A DNA stretch of 64,000 bases from contig NZ_FNGM01000001.1 of assembly GCF_900102965.1 (NCBI RefSeq), positions 124,001-188,000 of the forward strand, given 5' to 3'. The notes under the pieces were generated by a model. That model was not told where the DNA came from and did no database searches. It worked only from the letters and a program-made list of their open reading frames with translations. The stretch comes from Paenibacillus jilunlii (lineage in GTDB: Bacteria; Bacillota; Bacilli; Paenibacillales; Paenibacillaceae). A program made the translations under genes and the position numbers. Positions 53,885-61,541 of the stretch are shown here, piece after piece; positions within the stretch are counted from its first letter, which is position 1, and every line of letters starts with the position of its first letter.

Positions 53885-54091
53885 ATGCTGGAAGCTTTGA
53901 AAGGCCAAGAGGTCAGTGTGAATTTTCTGGATGGTTCAAGTGTAAGAGGCGGCGTTCTGGAGGAAATCGATGACCGGTTTGTCAAATATCGTACCGAATA
54001 TCAGGTGCTATACATCCCCATTACCTCGATCCGCGCTGTGGCTGTGGAGACGAAAGAGCGCGAGCGTCCGCGGGTCGGATTCGGGCAATAG
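53885..54091 (+). CDS. Small LSm/Hfq-like fold protein
   Basis: 68 residues: LKGQEVSVNFLDGSSVRGGVLEEIDDRFVKYRTEYQVLYIPITSIRAV has the five-strand Sm pattern, including the Gly-rich turn after strand 2 and YIPxxxI at strand 4/5. Related short proteins (DUF2642-like) occur in spore formers. Binding partner, RNA or protein, is unknown. It starts 15 bases after clpP with GAGGAG and is probably co-transcribed. Confidence 0.75.
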   Translation: MLEALKGQEVSVNFLDGSSVRGGVLEEIDDRFVKYRTEYQVLYIPITSIRAVAVETKERERPRVGFGQ

Positions 54092-54107
54092 CAAGGAGAG
54101 GAAAACC

Positions 54108-54620
54108 ATCCAATATTTAAAATCTTTTATTGATGATGAGATTTGGTATTTCGAAATTGACGGGCAGCAGACTGCTTACCGGCAGATAGTTGCCCGGCAA
54201 GGGGGGGCTTGCCGGGTGTCCGGCAGCCCGGATTTTTACTTAACGGACCAGTCCGTTGAGTGGATGGAGGGAGATGTGCCGATCGAATCTGCGGAATTTG
54301 AGACGGTTTGGACCAAGGCCATGGCACCCTACCAGGAGGAATGGAACCGGACCAGGCAGAGGTATCCTGAAGGCATGCGAGTGGCTGGTGCTATTATGTT
54401 TTTTTCGATCCACGGCATTCATATCGCCTTATCTGACGGAGGTTATGCGGTGACAGCGTATGAGCCGGTCCGTTCCCGTGTGGATCACAGCTATCTGTAC
54501 CCGCACTATCTTATTGAGGGCACAGTACAAGGAGTGGACGGCGTTAACTGTTGGCTGGTTCTGGGCAATTGCACCATGAGTGGCGGTACAGACGGCAAAG
54601 AAACTATTCTGCAATTTTAA
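54108..54620 (+). CDS. Hypothetical protein with probable ATC start
   Basis: About 171 residues, no family recognised. It continues the clpP-LSm operon 16 bases after the LSm stop. The frame has AAGGAGAGG at 54093-54101 but no ATG, GTG, TTG or CTG at usable distance; the codon at ATC 54108 is the best candidate, and the next ATG would remove the first third. The protein is soluble (YLKSFIDDEIWYFEIDGQQTAYRQI; VAGAIMFFSIHGIHIALSDGGYAV) and mixed alpha/beta. Translational coupling to the upstream gene could help initiation. Confidence 0.6.
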   Translation: MQYLKSFIDDEIWYFEIDGQQTAYRQIVARQGGACRVSGSPDFYLTDQSVEWMEGDVPIESAEFETVWTKAMAPYQEEWNRTRQRYPEGMRVAGAIMFFSIHGIHIALSDGGYAVTAYEPVRSRVDHSYLYPHYLIEGTVQGVDGVNCWLVLGNCTMSGGTDGKETILQF

Positions 54621-54699
54621 CCTTTTATCATCCAAGTGATTTTTCAAGGCTATTCCCCGTTGTCCAGGAACGGAAGGAATGGTCTTTTTTTTGTTGCAT

Positions 54700-55058
54700 A
54701 GGAAAATATGATTACTTCCGCTTGTGGATCTTCTCATTCCAACTAGCGCTTGCTCACCGGCTTCTTCGCAGGACACTAGTTGGAAAAAGGGAGCTTATTT
54801 TTCCGAAAATTCAAAAATTCTGAGATTTAAGTGGAATAAGAAAACTTAATTGGGCCATATTCCCTTGGTAGGAGTGAAAGGAGCTGAATTAGTGTCCCTT
54901 TTTCCACTTCATCTGTCGAACACAAGATGCTCTAGCAAATTAGTTAACCTTTTTCCACTTTGAGTTGCCGCAGGAATCATGGGGAGTCGTTCTCCAGGTA
55001 ACGCTAGACTGAAATCCATAACGGCTGCACCCCGTGGGGACGGCACGGCCGTTTTGTT
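54700..55058. repeat. Dispersed noncoding repeat, copy A, upstream of the iron island
   Basis: Shares an ordered series of blocks with 60935-61335: CTTGTGGAT, a hairpin TTCCAACTAG to CTAGTTGGAA (54737-54785), AAGTGGA-A-AAG-AAACTTAAT, GGGCCATATTCC, GAATTAGTGTCCCTTTTTCCAC, TAACCTTTTTCCACTT, TCTCCAGG, and a closing hairpin AACGGCTGC to GGCCGTT at about 55020-55054 followed by TTGTT. No open reading frame is supported. Nothing else is seen in 54621-55089. Confidence 0.85.
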
Positions 55059-55089
55059 CGCTGCCTGGGTAAAAAACTTTTTTTCGGCA

Positions 55090-55118
55090 TTGTTATTGAG
55101 AATGGTTATCAATATACT
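55090..55118 (+). promoter_or_regulatory. Promoter of the Btr-like gene with Fur-box-like spacer
   Basis: -35 TTGTTA (55090-55095), 17-base spacer, -10 TATACT (55113-55118). In the spacer, TGAGAATGGTTATCA (55097-55111) matches the 7-1-7 Fur site at 13 of 15 positions. Fur-iron would block this promoter. Confidence 0.75.
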
Positions 55119-55157
55119 TGATATATTATACAAAGCTCAACAGGGGGGAAGTCAGCG

Positions 55158-56801
55158 ATGAAAAAAACGGCAATACCGGCCACAGGCAACAGGCATCTTC
55201 GGGGCTGGGACAGGCTCTCCTTCAGGCTTTTGTCGGTTCAGACGGTAAAAGACAACGGGGTAGTGCAGCTTCCGCAGCAATTGGTCTTCTCTTATGCCCT
55301 GATCGTGGTGGCTGGCGGTGCAGTGGAACTTATGGTCGATCAACAACAGTTTGAAATGACGGCTGCTTCAGCGGTGTTATGCCTGCCTGGACAGACCTTT
55401 GGGACCGCCCGGCCGGCCTGGGGTGTGGAGATGTTTGTTTTTTATTTCGAAGTATTTGAACACGGCGGGACGGAAGACACCGGCATTTCACCCGTGAGAG
55501 ACTTTCCGCTGTTTCCGCAGAAAAATCTTGTGCTGAATAATATGAAGCAGGTTCTTTCTATTGGAAGTGAGGTATCCCGCAAGGATCAGGCTTGTGGCCG
55601 CAATCTAAGCTTCCGCACACAAATCGATTTTCAGGAGCTGCTGTATCAGCTTCAAAATAACAGCGGCCAGCGTTCCAGGGATGTCCATTCTGCGCTGGAG
55701 CAGGCCAAGCAGTACATAGAGGCGCATTACACCGAACCGCTGACTGTGGAGCAGCTTGCCCAGACAGCAGAATTTAGCCCTAAATACTTTATAGACCTGT
55801 ACAAGAAGAAGTATGGCAAAAGCGCATTGGAATACGCCGCAGAACTGAGGCTGCAGCAGGCCAAGCGAATGATGGCCTACAGCGGTGTCCGGCTGCGTGA
55901 GATCGCCCATCAGGTAGGGTATGCGGATGAATTCTATTTCAGCCGCAAATTCAAAAAGATGATAGGCGTTCCTCCGGCAGTCTATATGAAGAGCCGCCGC
56001 CGCAAGCTGGCAGCCTACACGCCGGCGCTGCTTGGACAGCTGCTGCCGCTGAATATTGTCCCTTATGCGGCGGCGCTGCACCCGAAGTGGACGGAGTACT
56101 ATTACCGGAATTACCGTGCAGATATTCCGGTGCATATCAGTGCGTACCGCAGTAACCGCGATTGGCAGGCCAATCTGGCGCTGCTGCGGCAAAGCTCTGC
56201 CGATCTGATCCTGGCAGCCGGTGAGCTGCATACGGAGGAAAGGGCTGAACTGGAACGCATGGCTCCAGTCTATTATCCGCCTGCAGATATGGAGGATTGG
56301 CGCGCACAGCTGCTGCATCTGGCCCGGTATCTGGGCGAGAGCTGGCAGGCGGGACAGTGGCTGGCTGCCTATGACTGGGAGGTGCGCACCGCCAAGGATC
56401 AGCTGCAGAGGCGGCTGGGCGGTGATTCGGTGGTTGTAATCCGAATGCTGGGCAGCAGGCTGTATCTGCACTGCAACCATGGAATGGCAGGGATGCTCTA
56501 CCGTGAGCTGGAGCTGCGCCCTGCTTATGAGAGTGGAACAGTGCTCTACGATGTGCCGGTTACGCCGGCAGAGCTAGCGTATGTGCCGGCAGATCATCTC
56601 CTGATGCTGATCCGCCGGGATAGCGACACCCTGGGCGAGTGGAGCAGGCTGCAGAATGATCCGCAGTGGCTGAAGCTGCCCGCCGTGCAAAGGCATCGAG
56701 TCCATTTGCTGAATTCAGATCCCTGGCGTGAGAACTCTGCTTATGCCCAGCTGCGGATGCTGCGGCAGACGCTTCAGCTGTTCCCGGTGAATCGTCCATA
56801 G
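55158..56801 (+). CDS. btr: AraC-family regulator fused to a siderophore-binding domain (Btr-like)
   Basis: 547 residues. An N-terminal cupin-like part (about 1-165) is followed by the AraC DNA-binding pair (EPLTVEQLAQTAEFSPKYFIDLYKKKYG; LREIAHQVGYADEFYFSRKFKKMIG), then about 270 residues of a FeuA/FhuD-type periplasmic-binding fold acting inside the cell. This is the architecture of B. subtilis Btr, which binds Fe-bacillibactin and activates feuABC. The feuA gene follows immediately on the same strand. Confidence 0.9.
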   Translation: MKKTAIPATGNRHLRGWDRLSFRLLSVQTVKDNGVVQLPQQLVFSYALIVVAGGAVELMVDQQQFEMTAASAVLCLPGQTFGTARPAWGVEMFVFYFEVFEHGGTEDTGISPVRDFPLFPQKNLVLNNMKQVLSIGSEVSRKDQACGRNLSFRTQIDFQELLYQLQNNSGQRSRDVHSALEQAKQYIEAHYTEPLTVEQLAQTAEFSPKYFIDLYKKKYGKSALEYAAELRLQQAKRMMAYSGVRLREIAHQVGYADEFYFSRKFKKMIGVPPAVYMKSRRRKLAAYTPALLGQLLPLNIVPYAAALHPKWTEYYYRNYRADIPVHISAYRSNRDWQANLALLRQSSADLILAAGELHTEERAELERMAPVYYPPADMEDWRAQLLHLARYLGESWQAGQWLAAYDWEVRTAKDQLQRRLGGDSVVVIRMLGSRLYLHCNHGMAGMLYRELELRPAYESGTVLYDVPVTPAELAYVPADHLLMLIRRDSDTLGEWSRLQNDPQWLKLPAVQRHRVHLLNSDPWRENSAYAQLRMLRQTLQLFPVNRP

Positions 56802-56843
56802 TTGTTCGGTATTTTGTCCATGGTGAAATAACAAGCCCTTCGC

Positions 56844-56870
56844 TATAATCGAAAATGATAATCATTATCA
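56844..56870 (+). promoter_or_regulatory. feuA promoter with perfect Fur box
   Basis: -10 TATAAT (56844-56849), then TGATAATCATTATCA (56856-56870), an exact 7-1-7 Fur site on the likely transcription start. The -35 at 17 bases (TGGTGA, 56821-56826) is weak, as expected for a Btr-activated promoter. Confidence 0.88.
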
Positions 56871-56901
56871 ATTGAATTGGCGAAAGGGGATCATACAAAA
56901 G

Positions 56902-57936
56902 ATGAAAAGATCATTTTGGATAGCGGGGCTTGTAGTCTTGTTTGTATTAGTGTTAACGGCGTGTGGAGGAAATGACAGAAATAGCCAGACCGCGAAAAGT
57001 GCGGCGACAGGCGGGGCAGCGGCAAATGCGTCAACTACTGGAACAGCCGAAGCAGCACAGGAGCCCTCATCATCTCCGGCGGCTGCGGAAAGCGGTACGC
57101 GCACGATTGAATACTTGGGCGAACAATATACAGTACCGGCAAAAGCTGAACGGATTGTAATCACGGGGTCCATGGAAGCTATGGAAGACGCACTGGTGCT
57201 GGATGTGCATCCGGTGGGTGCCATTACATTCGGCGGGGCTTTCCCGGAACGGTTCGCCGCGATTACGGACAAGGCCGAATCGATTGGGGAGAAAACCGAA
57301 CCGAACTTCGAAACCATTCTCAAGCTGAAGCCGGATGTAATTCTCGGTACGACGAAATTCAAGCCTGAAGTGGTAGAGCAGCTGAAGAAAATCGCTCCGC
57401 TCGTTCAAGTCTCGCATATCGCCAGCAATTGGGAAGCTAACTTGAATCTGCTCGCGGAACTTACAGGCAAGCAGGAGCAAGCCCAAGCGGCAATTGCCGG
57501 ATATCAGGCCGATCTCGACAGCGCCAAGGCGCAGCTGGGAGACAAGCTGAAGGATAAAAAGGTAGTGGCCCTGCGCATTCGGGCAGGCCAAGTCTTTATT
57601 TTCCCGGCAGCAGTATTCGTTAATCCGATTCTGTACAATGATTTGGGACTGACAGTCCCGGCAGAGGTTGAAGCGGCCAAAGCGCAGGAAGCGATCTCGG
57701 TGGAGCAGCTGGCGGCAATGAATCCGGATATTCTGTTCCTGCAGTTCGCTGCGGATGAAAATGCTGAGACCGCTACAGCGCTGGAGGAACTGCAGAATAA
57801 CCCGATTATTCAAAAAATCAATGCGATGAAAAATGATAAAACCTTCGTAAATGTGATCGATCCATTGGCTGAAGGCGGACCCGCATGGAGCCGTGTGCAA
57901 TTCCTGAAGGCTGCCGTAGAACAGCTTAACAAATAA
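56902..57936 (+). CDS. feuA: Iron-siderophore binding lipoprotein (FeuA-like)
   Basis: About 344 residues. Lipoprotein signal with lipobox VLTACGG, Ser/Thr/Ala linker, then a cluster A-2 ferric-siderophore binding fold (RTIEYLGEQYTVPAKAERIVITG; ILKLKPDVILG; SVEQLAAMNPDILFLQ) with the single long connecting helix. ATG 56902 is chosen over the TTG at 56872, with AAAGGGG upstream. The arrangement matches FeuA for bacillibactin-type catecholates, though ligand identity is inferred from context. Confidence 0.92.
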   Translation: MKRSFWIAGLVVLFVLVLTACGGNDRNSQTAKSAATGGAAANASTTGTAEAAQEPSSSPAAAESGTRTIEYLGEQYTVPAKAERIVITGSMEAMEDALVLDVHPVGAITFGGAFPERFAAITDKAESIGEKTEPNFETILKLKPDVILGTTKFKPEVVEQLKKIAPLVQVSHIASNWEANLNLLAELTGKQEQAQAAIAGYQADLDSAKAQLGDKLKDKKVVALRIRAGQVFIFPAAVFVNPILYNDLGLTVPAEVEAAKAQEAISVEQLAAMNPDILFLQFAADENAETATALEELQNNPIIQKINAMKNDKTFVNVIDPLAEGGPAWSRVQFLKAAVEQLNK

Positions 57937-57965
57937 TCCAAGTTTGCATAAAAGAGTGAGATGAC

Positions 57966-58976
57966 ATGAAATGGACTGCCGGAGCCAAGACCTTCTCCCT
58001 GCTGATGGCGGGAGCTATGCTTATCTTATTTATCAGTCTGCTGTCATTGCTGTATGGCACCAAATCCATCAGCTATGAGACGGTTTGGAATGCGCTGTTT
58101 CACCCGGACCCCGATAATATTGATCACCTGATCATACGCACCTCCCGGATACCCCGGGCACTGGGCGCGCTGCTGATTGGCGCTTTCCTGGCTGTGTCAG
58201 GAGCGCTTATGCAGGGAATGACACGGAATTATCTGGCGTCTCCTTCGATTATGGGCATCAGCGACGGATCGGTGTTTGCCGTTACGTTATGCATGGTGTT
58301 CCTGCCCGGAGCCTCTTCCTTGTCCTTGATCCTGTATTCCCTGGCCGGTTCGGCGCTGGGAGCGGTTCTTGTCTTCGGCACGGCCAAACTGCTGCCCGGC
58401 GGGGCTTCGCCTCTGACATTGGCCGTCCTGGGAACGATCATTGGCACATTTCTCGGCGGGGTTTCCCAAGCACTTGCCACCTATTTTCAGGTGTCGCAGA
58501 ATATCAGCTTCTGGTACAATGCCCGCCTGCATACGATGGACCCGGATCTAATTAAGCTGGCACTTCCCTTTGCTGCTGTAGGGCTAATGCTCGCGCTGCT
58601 GATGGGCCGTCCCGTGACCATGCTTTCACTTGGAGATGAAACGGCATCAGGTCTGGGACTGAAAGTGAATGCTATCAAAGGGCTGACCATGCTCAGTGTG
58701 GTGATTTTAACAGGTATTTCGGTAGCAATAGCCGGTAAAATTGCTTTTATCGGCCTGATTATCCCGCATATCACCCGCTATCTCGTAGGACAGGATTACC
58801 GCAAAATCATTCCTTTTTCCGCCGTGTTTGGCGCATTGTTCCTGGCTCTGTGCGATCTGATCAGCCGGTTCATGAACTTTCCGTTCGAAACGCCGATCGG
58901 GGTTGTAACCGCACTGTTTGGCGTGCCCTTTTTCCTGTATTTAATCAAGACCAGAGGGGGCGGGTCACGTGAATAA
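57966..58976 (+). CDS. feuB: Iron-siderophore ABC permease (FecCD family, FeuB-like)
   Basis: 336 residues, about ten membrane helices. RIPRALGALLIGAFLAVSGALMQGMTRNYLASPSIMG, and later IAGKIAFIGLIIPHITRYLVG with FAVFGALFLALCDLI are FecCD signatures; the latter contains the ATPase-docking helix. It overlaps the next permease by 8 bases. No ATPase gene follows, as for B. subtilis feuABC, where YusV serves. Confidence 0.92.
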   Translation: MKWTAGAKTFSLLMAGAMLILFISLLSLLYGTKSISYETVWNALFHPDPDNIDHLIIRTSRIPRALGALLIGAFLAVSGALMQGMTRNYLASPSIMGISDGSVFAVTLCMVFLPGASSLSLILYSLAGSALGAVLVFGTAKLLPGGASPLTLAVLGTIIGTFLGGVSQALATYFQVSQNISFWYNARLHTMDPDLIKLALPFAAVGLMLALLMGRPVTMLSLGDETASGLGLKVNAIKGLTMLSVVILTGISVAIAGKIAFIGLIIPHITRYLVGQDYRKIIPFSAVFGALFLALCDLISRFMNFPFETPIGVVTALFGVPFFLYLIKTRGGGSRE

Positions 58977-60012
58977 GCGCAGGTTACCGCCGGCGTCGAA
59001 GAGTAGGACCTTCTGGATGTTGTTTGTGCTGGTTGGTGCCCTGACGCTGTGCGGCATGTACCTCAGTCTCACAAACGGCACGTTTGATATTTCGTCCGCA
59101 GATGTCGTCCGCACACTGCTGCGGATTCATCCGAACGCGGATCACGATCTGGTGATCTTTGATTTCCGCCTGCCCCGCATTATCCTAGGCGCACTGGTCG
59201 GATTCGGTCTGGGAATCGCGGGGGCAGTGCTGCAGGGCATCACCCGCAATTCGCTGGCTGATCCGGGAATTCTCGGCATTCACGCTGCTGCGGGCGCTTT
59301 TGTCGTAGTGTTCATGTTCTTCACCGCAGGCACGATGAAGGCTCCGGGCTGGCTGTCGGTGCTGACCATGCCCGTGTTCGGATTCCTCGGCGGACTGGCC
59401 GCCACCGTTCTGCTCTTCCTCTTTGCGAGGCGGGCTGGTGAATTTGATCCGCAGCAGCTAATTCTGGTGGGGATTGCTCTGGCCTCCGGGTTCGGCGCCA
59501 TTACGCTGTACGTCTCGCTGAAGATGGACCCGCAGAATTTTGAGATGGCCGCCGTCTGGCTGGCCGGCAGTGTCTACAATGCGAATTGGAGACAAATTCT
59601 GTCGACGCTGCCATGGCTGGTGATTCTCATCCCGGTGATCTGGAGGCGTGCAGCGGTTCTGGATCTGCTACAGCTGCATGAAGTGAGCGTCAAGGGAGTG
59701 GGCGTCGCGTCAGGCAGAGAACGGCAGGTTCTGCTGCTCTGCTGTGTCGGCCTGGTCAGCGCCTGTGTATCGGTGTCGGGAAGCATCGGCTTTGTGGGCC
59801 TGATCGCCCCGCATATTGCCAGACGTCTTGTCGGCAACAGTTACAGATATATCGTGCCGCTGTGCGGAATGATTGGGATGCTGATGGTTGTTCTATGTGA
59901 TTTTATCGGTAAATCGGTATTTGCTCCCGCCCAGCTCCCGGTAGGGATAGTAGTTTCAATTATTGGCGTGCCGTACTTTCTGTTCCTGCTGTCCAAGACA
60001 CGAAAACAATAA
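58969..60012 (+). CDS. feuC: Iron-siderophore ABC permease (FecCD family, FeuC-like)
   Basis: 347 residues, ten helices; RLPRIILGALVGFGLGIAGAVLQGITRNSLADPGILGI and SGSIGFVGLIAPHIARRLVG are the family signatures. GTG start overlaps the previous gene's end, with AGAGGGGG in that gene. Forms a heterodimer with the first permease. Confidence 0.92.
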   Translation: MNKRRLPPASKSRTFWMLFVLVGALTLCGMYLSLTNGTFDISSADVVRTLLRIHPNADHDLVIFDFRLPRIILGALVGFGLGIAGAVLQGITRNSLADPGILGIHAAAGAFVVVFMFFTAGTMKAPGWLSVLTMPVFGFLGGLAATVLLFLFARRAGEFDPQQLILVGIALASGFGAITLYVSLKMDPQNFEMAAVWLAGSVYNANWRQILSTLPWLVILIPVIWRRAAVLDLLQLHEVSVKGVGVASGRERQVLLLCCVGLVSACVSVSGSIGFVGLIAPHIARRLVGNSYRYIVPLCGMIGMLMVVLCDFIGKSVFAPAQLPVGIVVSIIGVPYFLFLLSKTRKQ

Positions 60013-60024
60013 GATGCAGATGCG

Positions 60025-60837
60025 GTGGCAGTAACGCACGAATACGCTTTGGGAAAGGACGCTCCAAGTATGGAAGGAACATTTAGGCGGGAAGTGGTTC
60101 AAGGCCGCGGACTGCTGATCTATTTGCCGCGCTCTTATGGTGAAGAAGGCCGGAGATATCCGGTCGTGTATCTGCAGGATGAAGGAAGCGTCATGAAGCA
60201 GACGGCTAATTACCTGGAGCATCTGTTCATCGCCGGAGAGCTGCGGGAGCTGATTTTTGTCGGAATGGTTTCTCCTGACCGCAATCATGAATATACCCCG
60301 TGGCCGTCTCCGGCGGTTATGCCGGGTTCGCCTGATTTTGGCGGAGGCGGCAGCGGTTATCTGAAGGAGCTGGTGGAGGTTATCAAGCCTTATATCGACG
60401 GACAGTATGCCACCTTGCCGGGGAGCAGGGATACCGGGCTGATAGGCTGCTCACTCGGAGGCTTAATCTCTATGTTCGCTTATTATCTGTACCCGGATAC
60501 TTTTGGCCGGATCGGGCTGCTCTCCGCTTCGTTCTGGTACGAAGGGCTGCTGGAGTTTATGCGGACCCATCCGGCGCCCTCTTCAGGGCGGAAACTCTAC
60601 ATGTATGTCGGGGAGCTGGAGGGATTCTACAAAACCAATGTGCAGAAGCACATGGTGCCCAAGACTCTGGAGGCGCACAGCCTGCTGCTGGAACAAGGGT
60701 TAGGTGCAGATGAGCTGCGCTTTGACAGGGACCGGCAGGGAACCCATGACGGTGTATTTTTCAGCCGTCAGCTGCCGGCGGCCTTGAAATGGCTGTTTGG
60801 CGCGGGTATTGCAACAGGAAAGAAATATAAAGGGTAA
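60025..60837 (+). CDS. Siderophore esterase of the Fes/IroE/BesA type (YbbA-like)
   Basis: 270 residues if started at GTG 60025; ATG 60070 with AAAGGA about 10 bases before is an equally good start. Alpha/beta hydrolase with nucleophile elbow LIGCSLGG (Ser), early LPRSYGEEGRRYPVVYLQDE and a late His in RQGTHDGVF. Enzymes of this type hydrolyse trilactone siderophores after uptake to release iron. Position after feuABC equals ybbA in B. subtilis. Confidence 0.85.
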   Translation: MAVTHEYALGKDAPSMEGTFRREVVQGRGLLIYLPRSYGEEGRRYPVVYLQDEGSVMKQTANYLEHLFIAGELRELIFVGMVSPDRNHEYTPWPSPAVMPGSPDFGGGGSGYLKELVEVIKPYIDGQYATLPGSRDTGLIGCSLGGLISMFAYYLYPDTFGRIGLLSASFWYEGLLEFMRTHPAPSSGRKLYMYVGELEGFYKTNVQKHMVPKTLEAHSLLLEQGLGADELRFDRDRQGTHDGVFFSRQLPAALKWLFGAGIATGKKYKG

Positions 60838-60889
60838 AGAATGAAGTCAGAAGAATACATTGCATAGCGCAATGATTTAAACGTTGCGG

Positions 60890-60911
60890 AGGCCCCGATT
60901 GGGGCTTTTTT
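60890..60911 (+). terminator. Terminator of the feu operon
   Basis: AGGCCCC (60890-60896) and GGGGCTT (60901 on) with loop GATT, then TTTTTT. An ATTGC/GCAAT hairpin (60859-60873) precedes it. Confidence 0.88.
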
Positions 60912-60934
60912 GTTATGCAGGAATTTATGACTTC

Positions 60935-61335
60935 CCTTTCTTGTGGATAAGGAGACGAAAATTCAGTGAATTCACCCAAAGGGTAGAAATTAGCCGGATT
61001 CGATAGCCTTTTTCCAATCTAGCGCTGCGAAGAAGCACGTGAGCAGTGCTAGTTGGAAAAAGGAAACTTATTTCTCCCAGAAATCAACAAATGCTAGGTT
61101 TAAGTGGAAAAAGGAAACTTAATGGGGCCATATTCCTTCGTCAGAAGTGAAATGAGCTAAATTAGTTACCCTGTTTCCACTTAACCTGCGCGGAACATGG
61201 TTCACGGGCAAATTAGTTGCCCTTTTTCCCCTTGGAATAGCCGAAGGATTCGGATAAAGGGTTCTCCAGGCAACGCTAAACTGAAATTCACAACGGCTGC
61301 CTTATCCAGTCAAGGACGGCGCAGCCGTTGTGTTC
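60935..61335. repeat. Dispersed noncoding repeat, copy B, downstream of the iron island
   Basis: Same block order and orientation as 54700-55058: CTTGTGGAT, TTCCAATCTAGC to GCTAGTTGGAA hairpin (61012-61058), AAGTGGAAAAAGGAAACTTAA, GGGGCCATATTCC, AAATTAGTTACCCTG, TTAGTTGCCCTTTTTCC, TCTCCAGGCAACGCTA, and a closing hairpin AACGGCTGC to GCAGCCGTT (about 61292-61329) before TGTTC. The loop of the first hairpin is reversed relative to copy A. I see no gene in 60838-61541. Confidence 0.85.
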
Positions 61336-61497
61336 TTGTAAGGAAGTTATACAGTACAAGAGACCAGTGTACTTGGTCATCTTCGGATTGAAATCTAAAA
61401 CGGGATCTGCTCAGGTGCCCTTGCCGCAAACATCCAATGTTGCCGGAATGGAAATTCTTCAGCTCACCTCTTGTTATTCGCAAGCCGGTGTTTTATA

Positions 61498-61526
61498 TTG
61501 ACATAAGAGCAGGTCAAAAATAAAAG
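61498..61526 (+). promoter_or_regulatory. Promoter with TetR-type operator, autoregulatory
   Basis: -35 TTGACA (61498-61503), 17-base spacer, -10 TAAAAG (61521-61526). TTGAC-N10-GTCAA (61498-61517) is an inverted repeat starting on the -35, the form recognised by many TetR dimers. It lies 25 bases before the TetR gene. Confidence 0.65.
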
Positions 61527-61541
61527 AGGTGAACGGTTGAG

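Noticed and set aside
54700-61335. Composite transposon carrying the iron genes
   Set aside because: The flanking repeats contain no transposase or insertion-sequence ends, and related fragments occur elsewhere without cargo.
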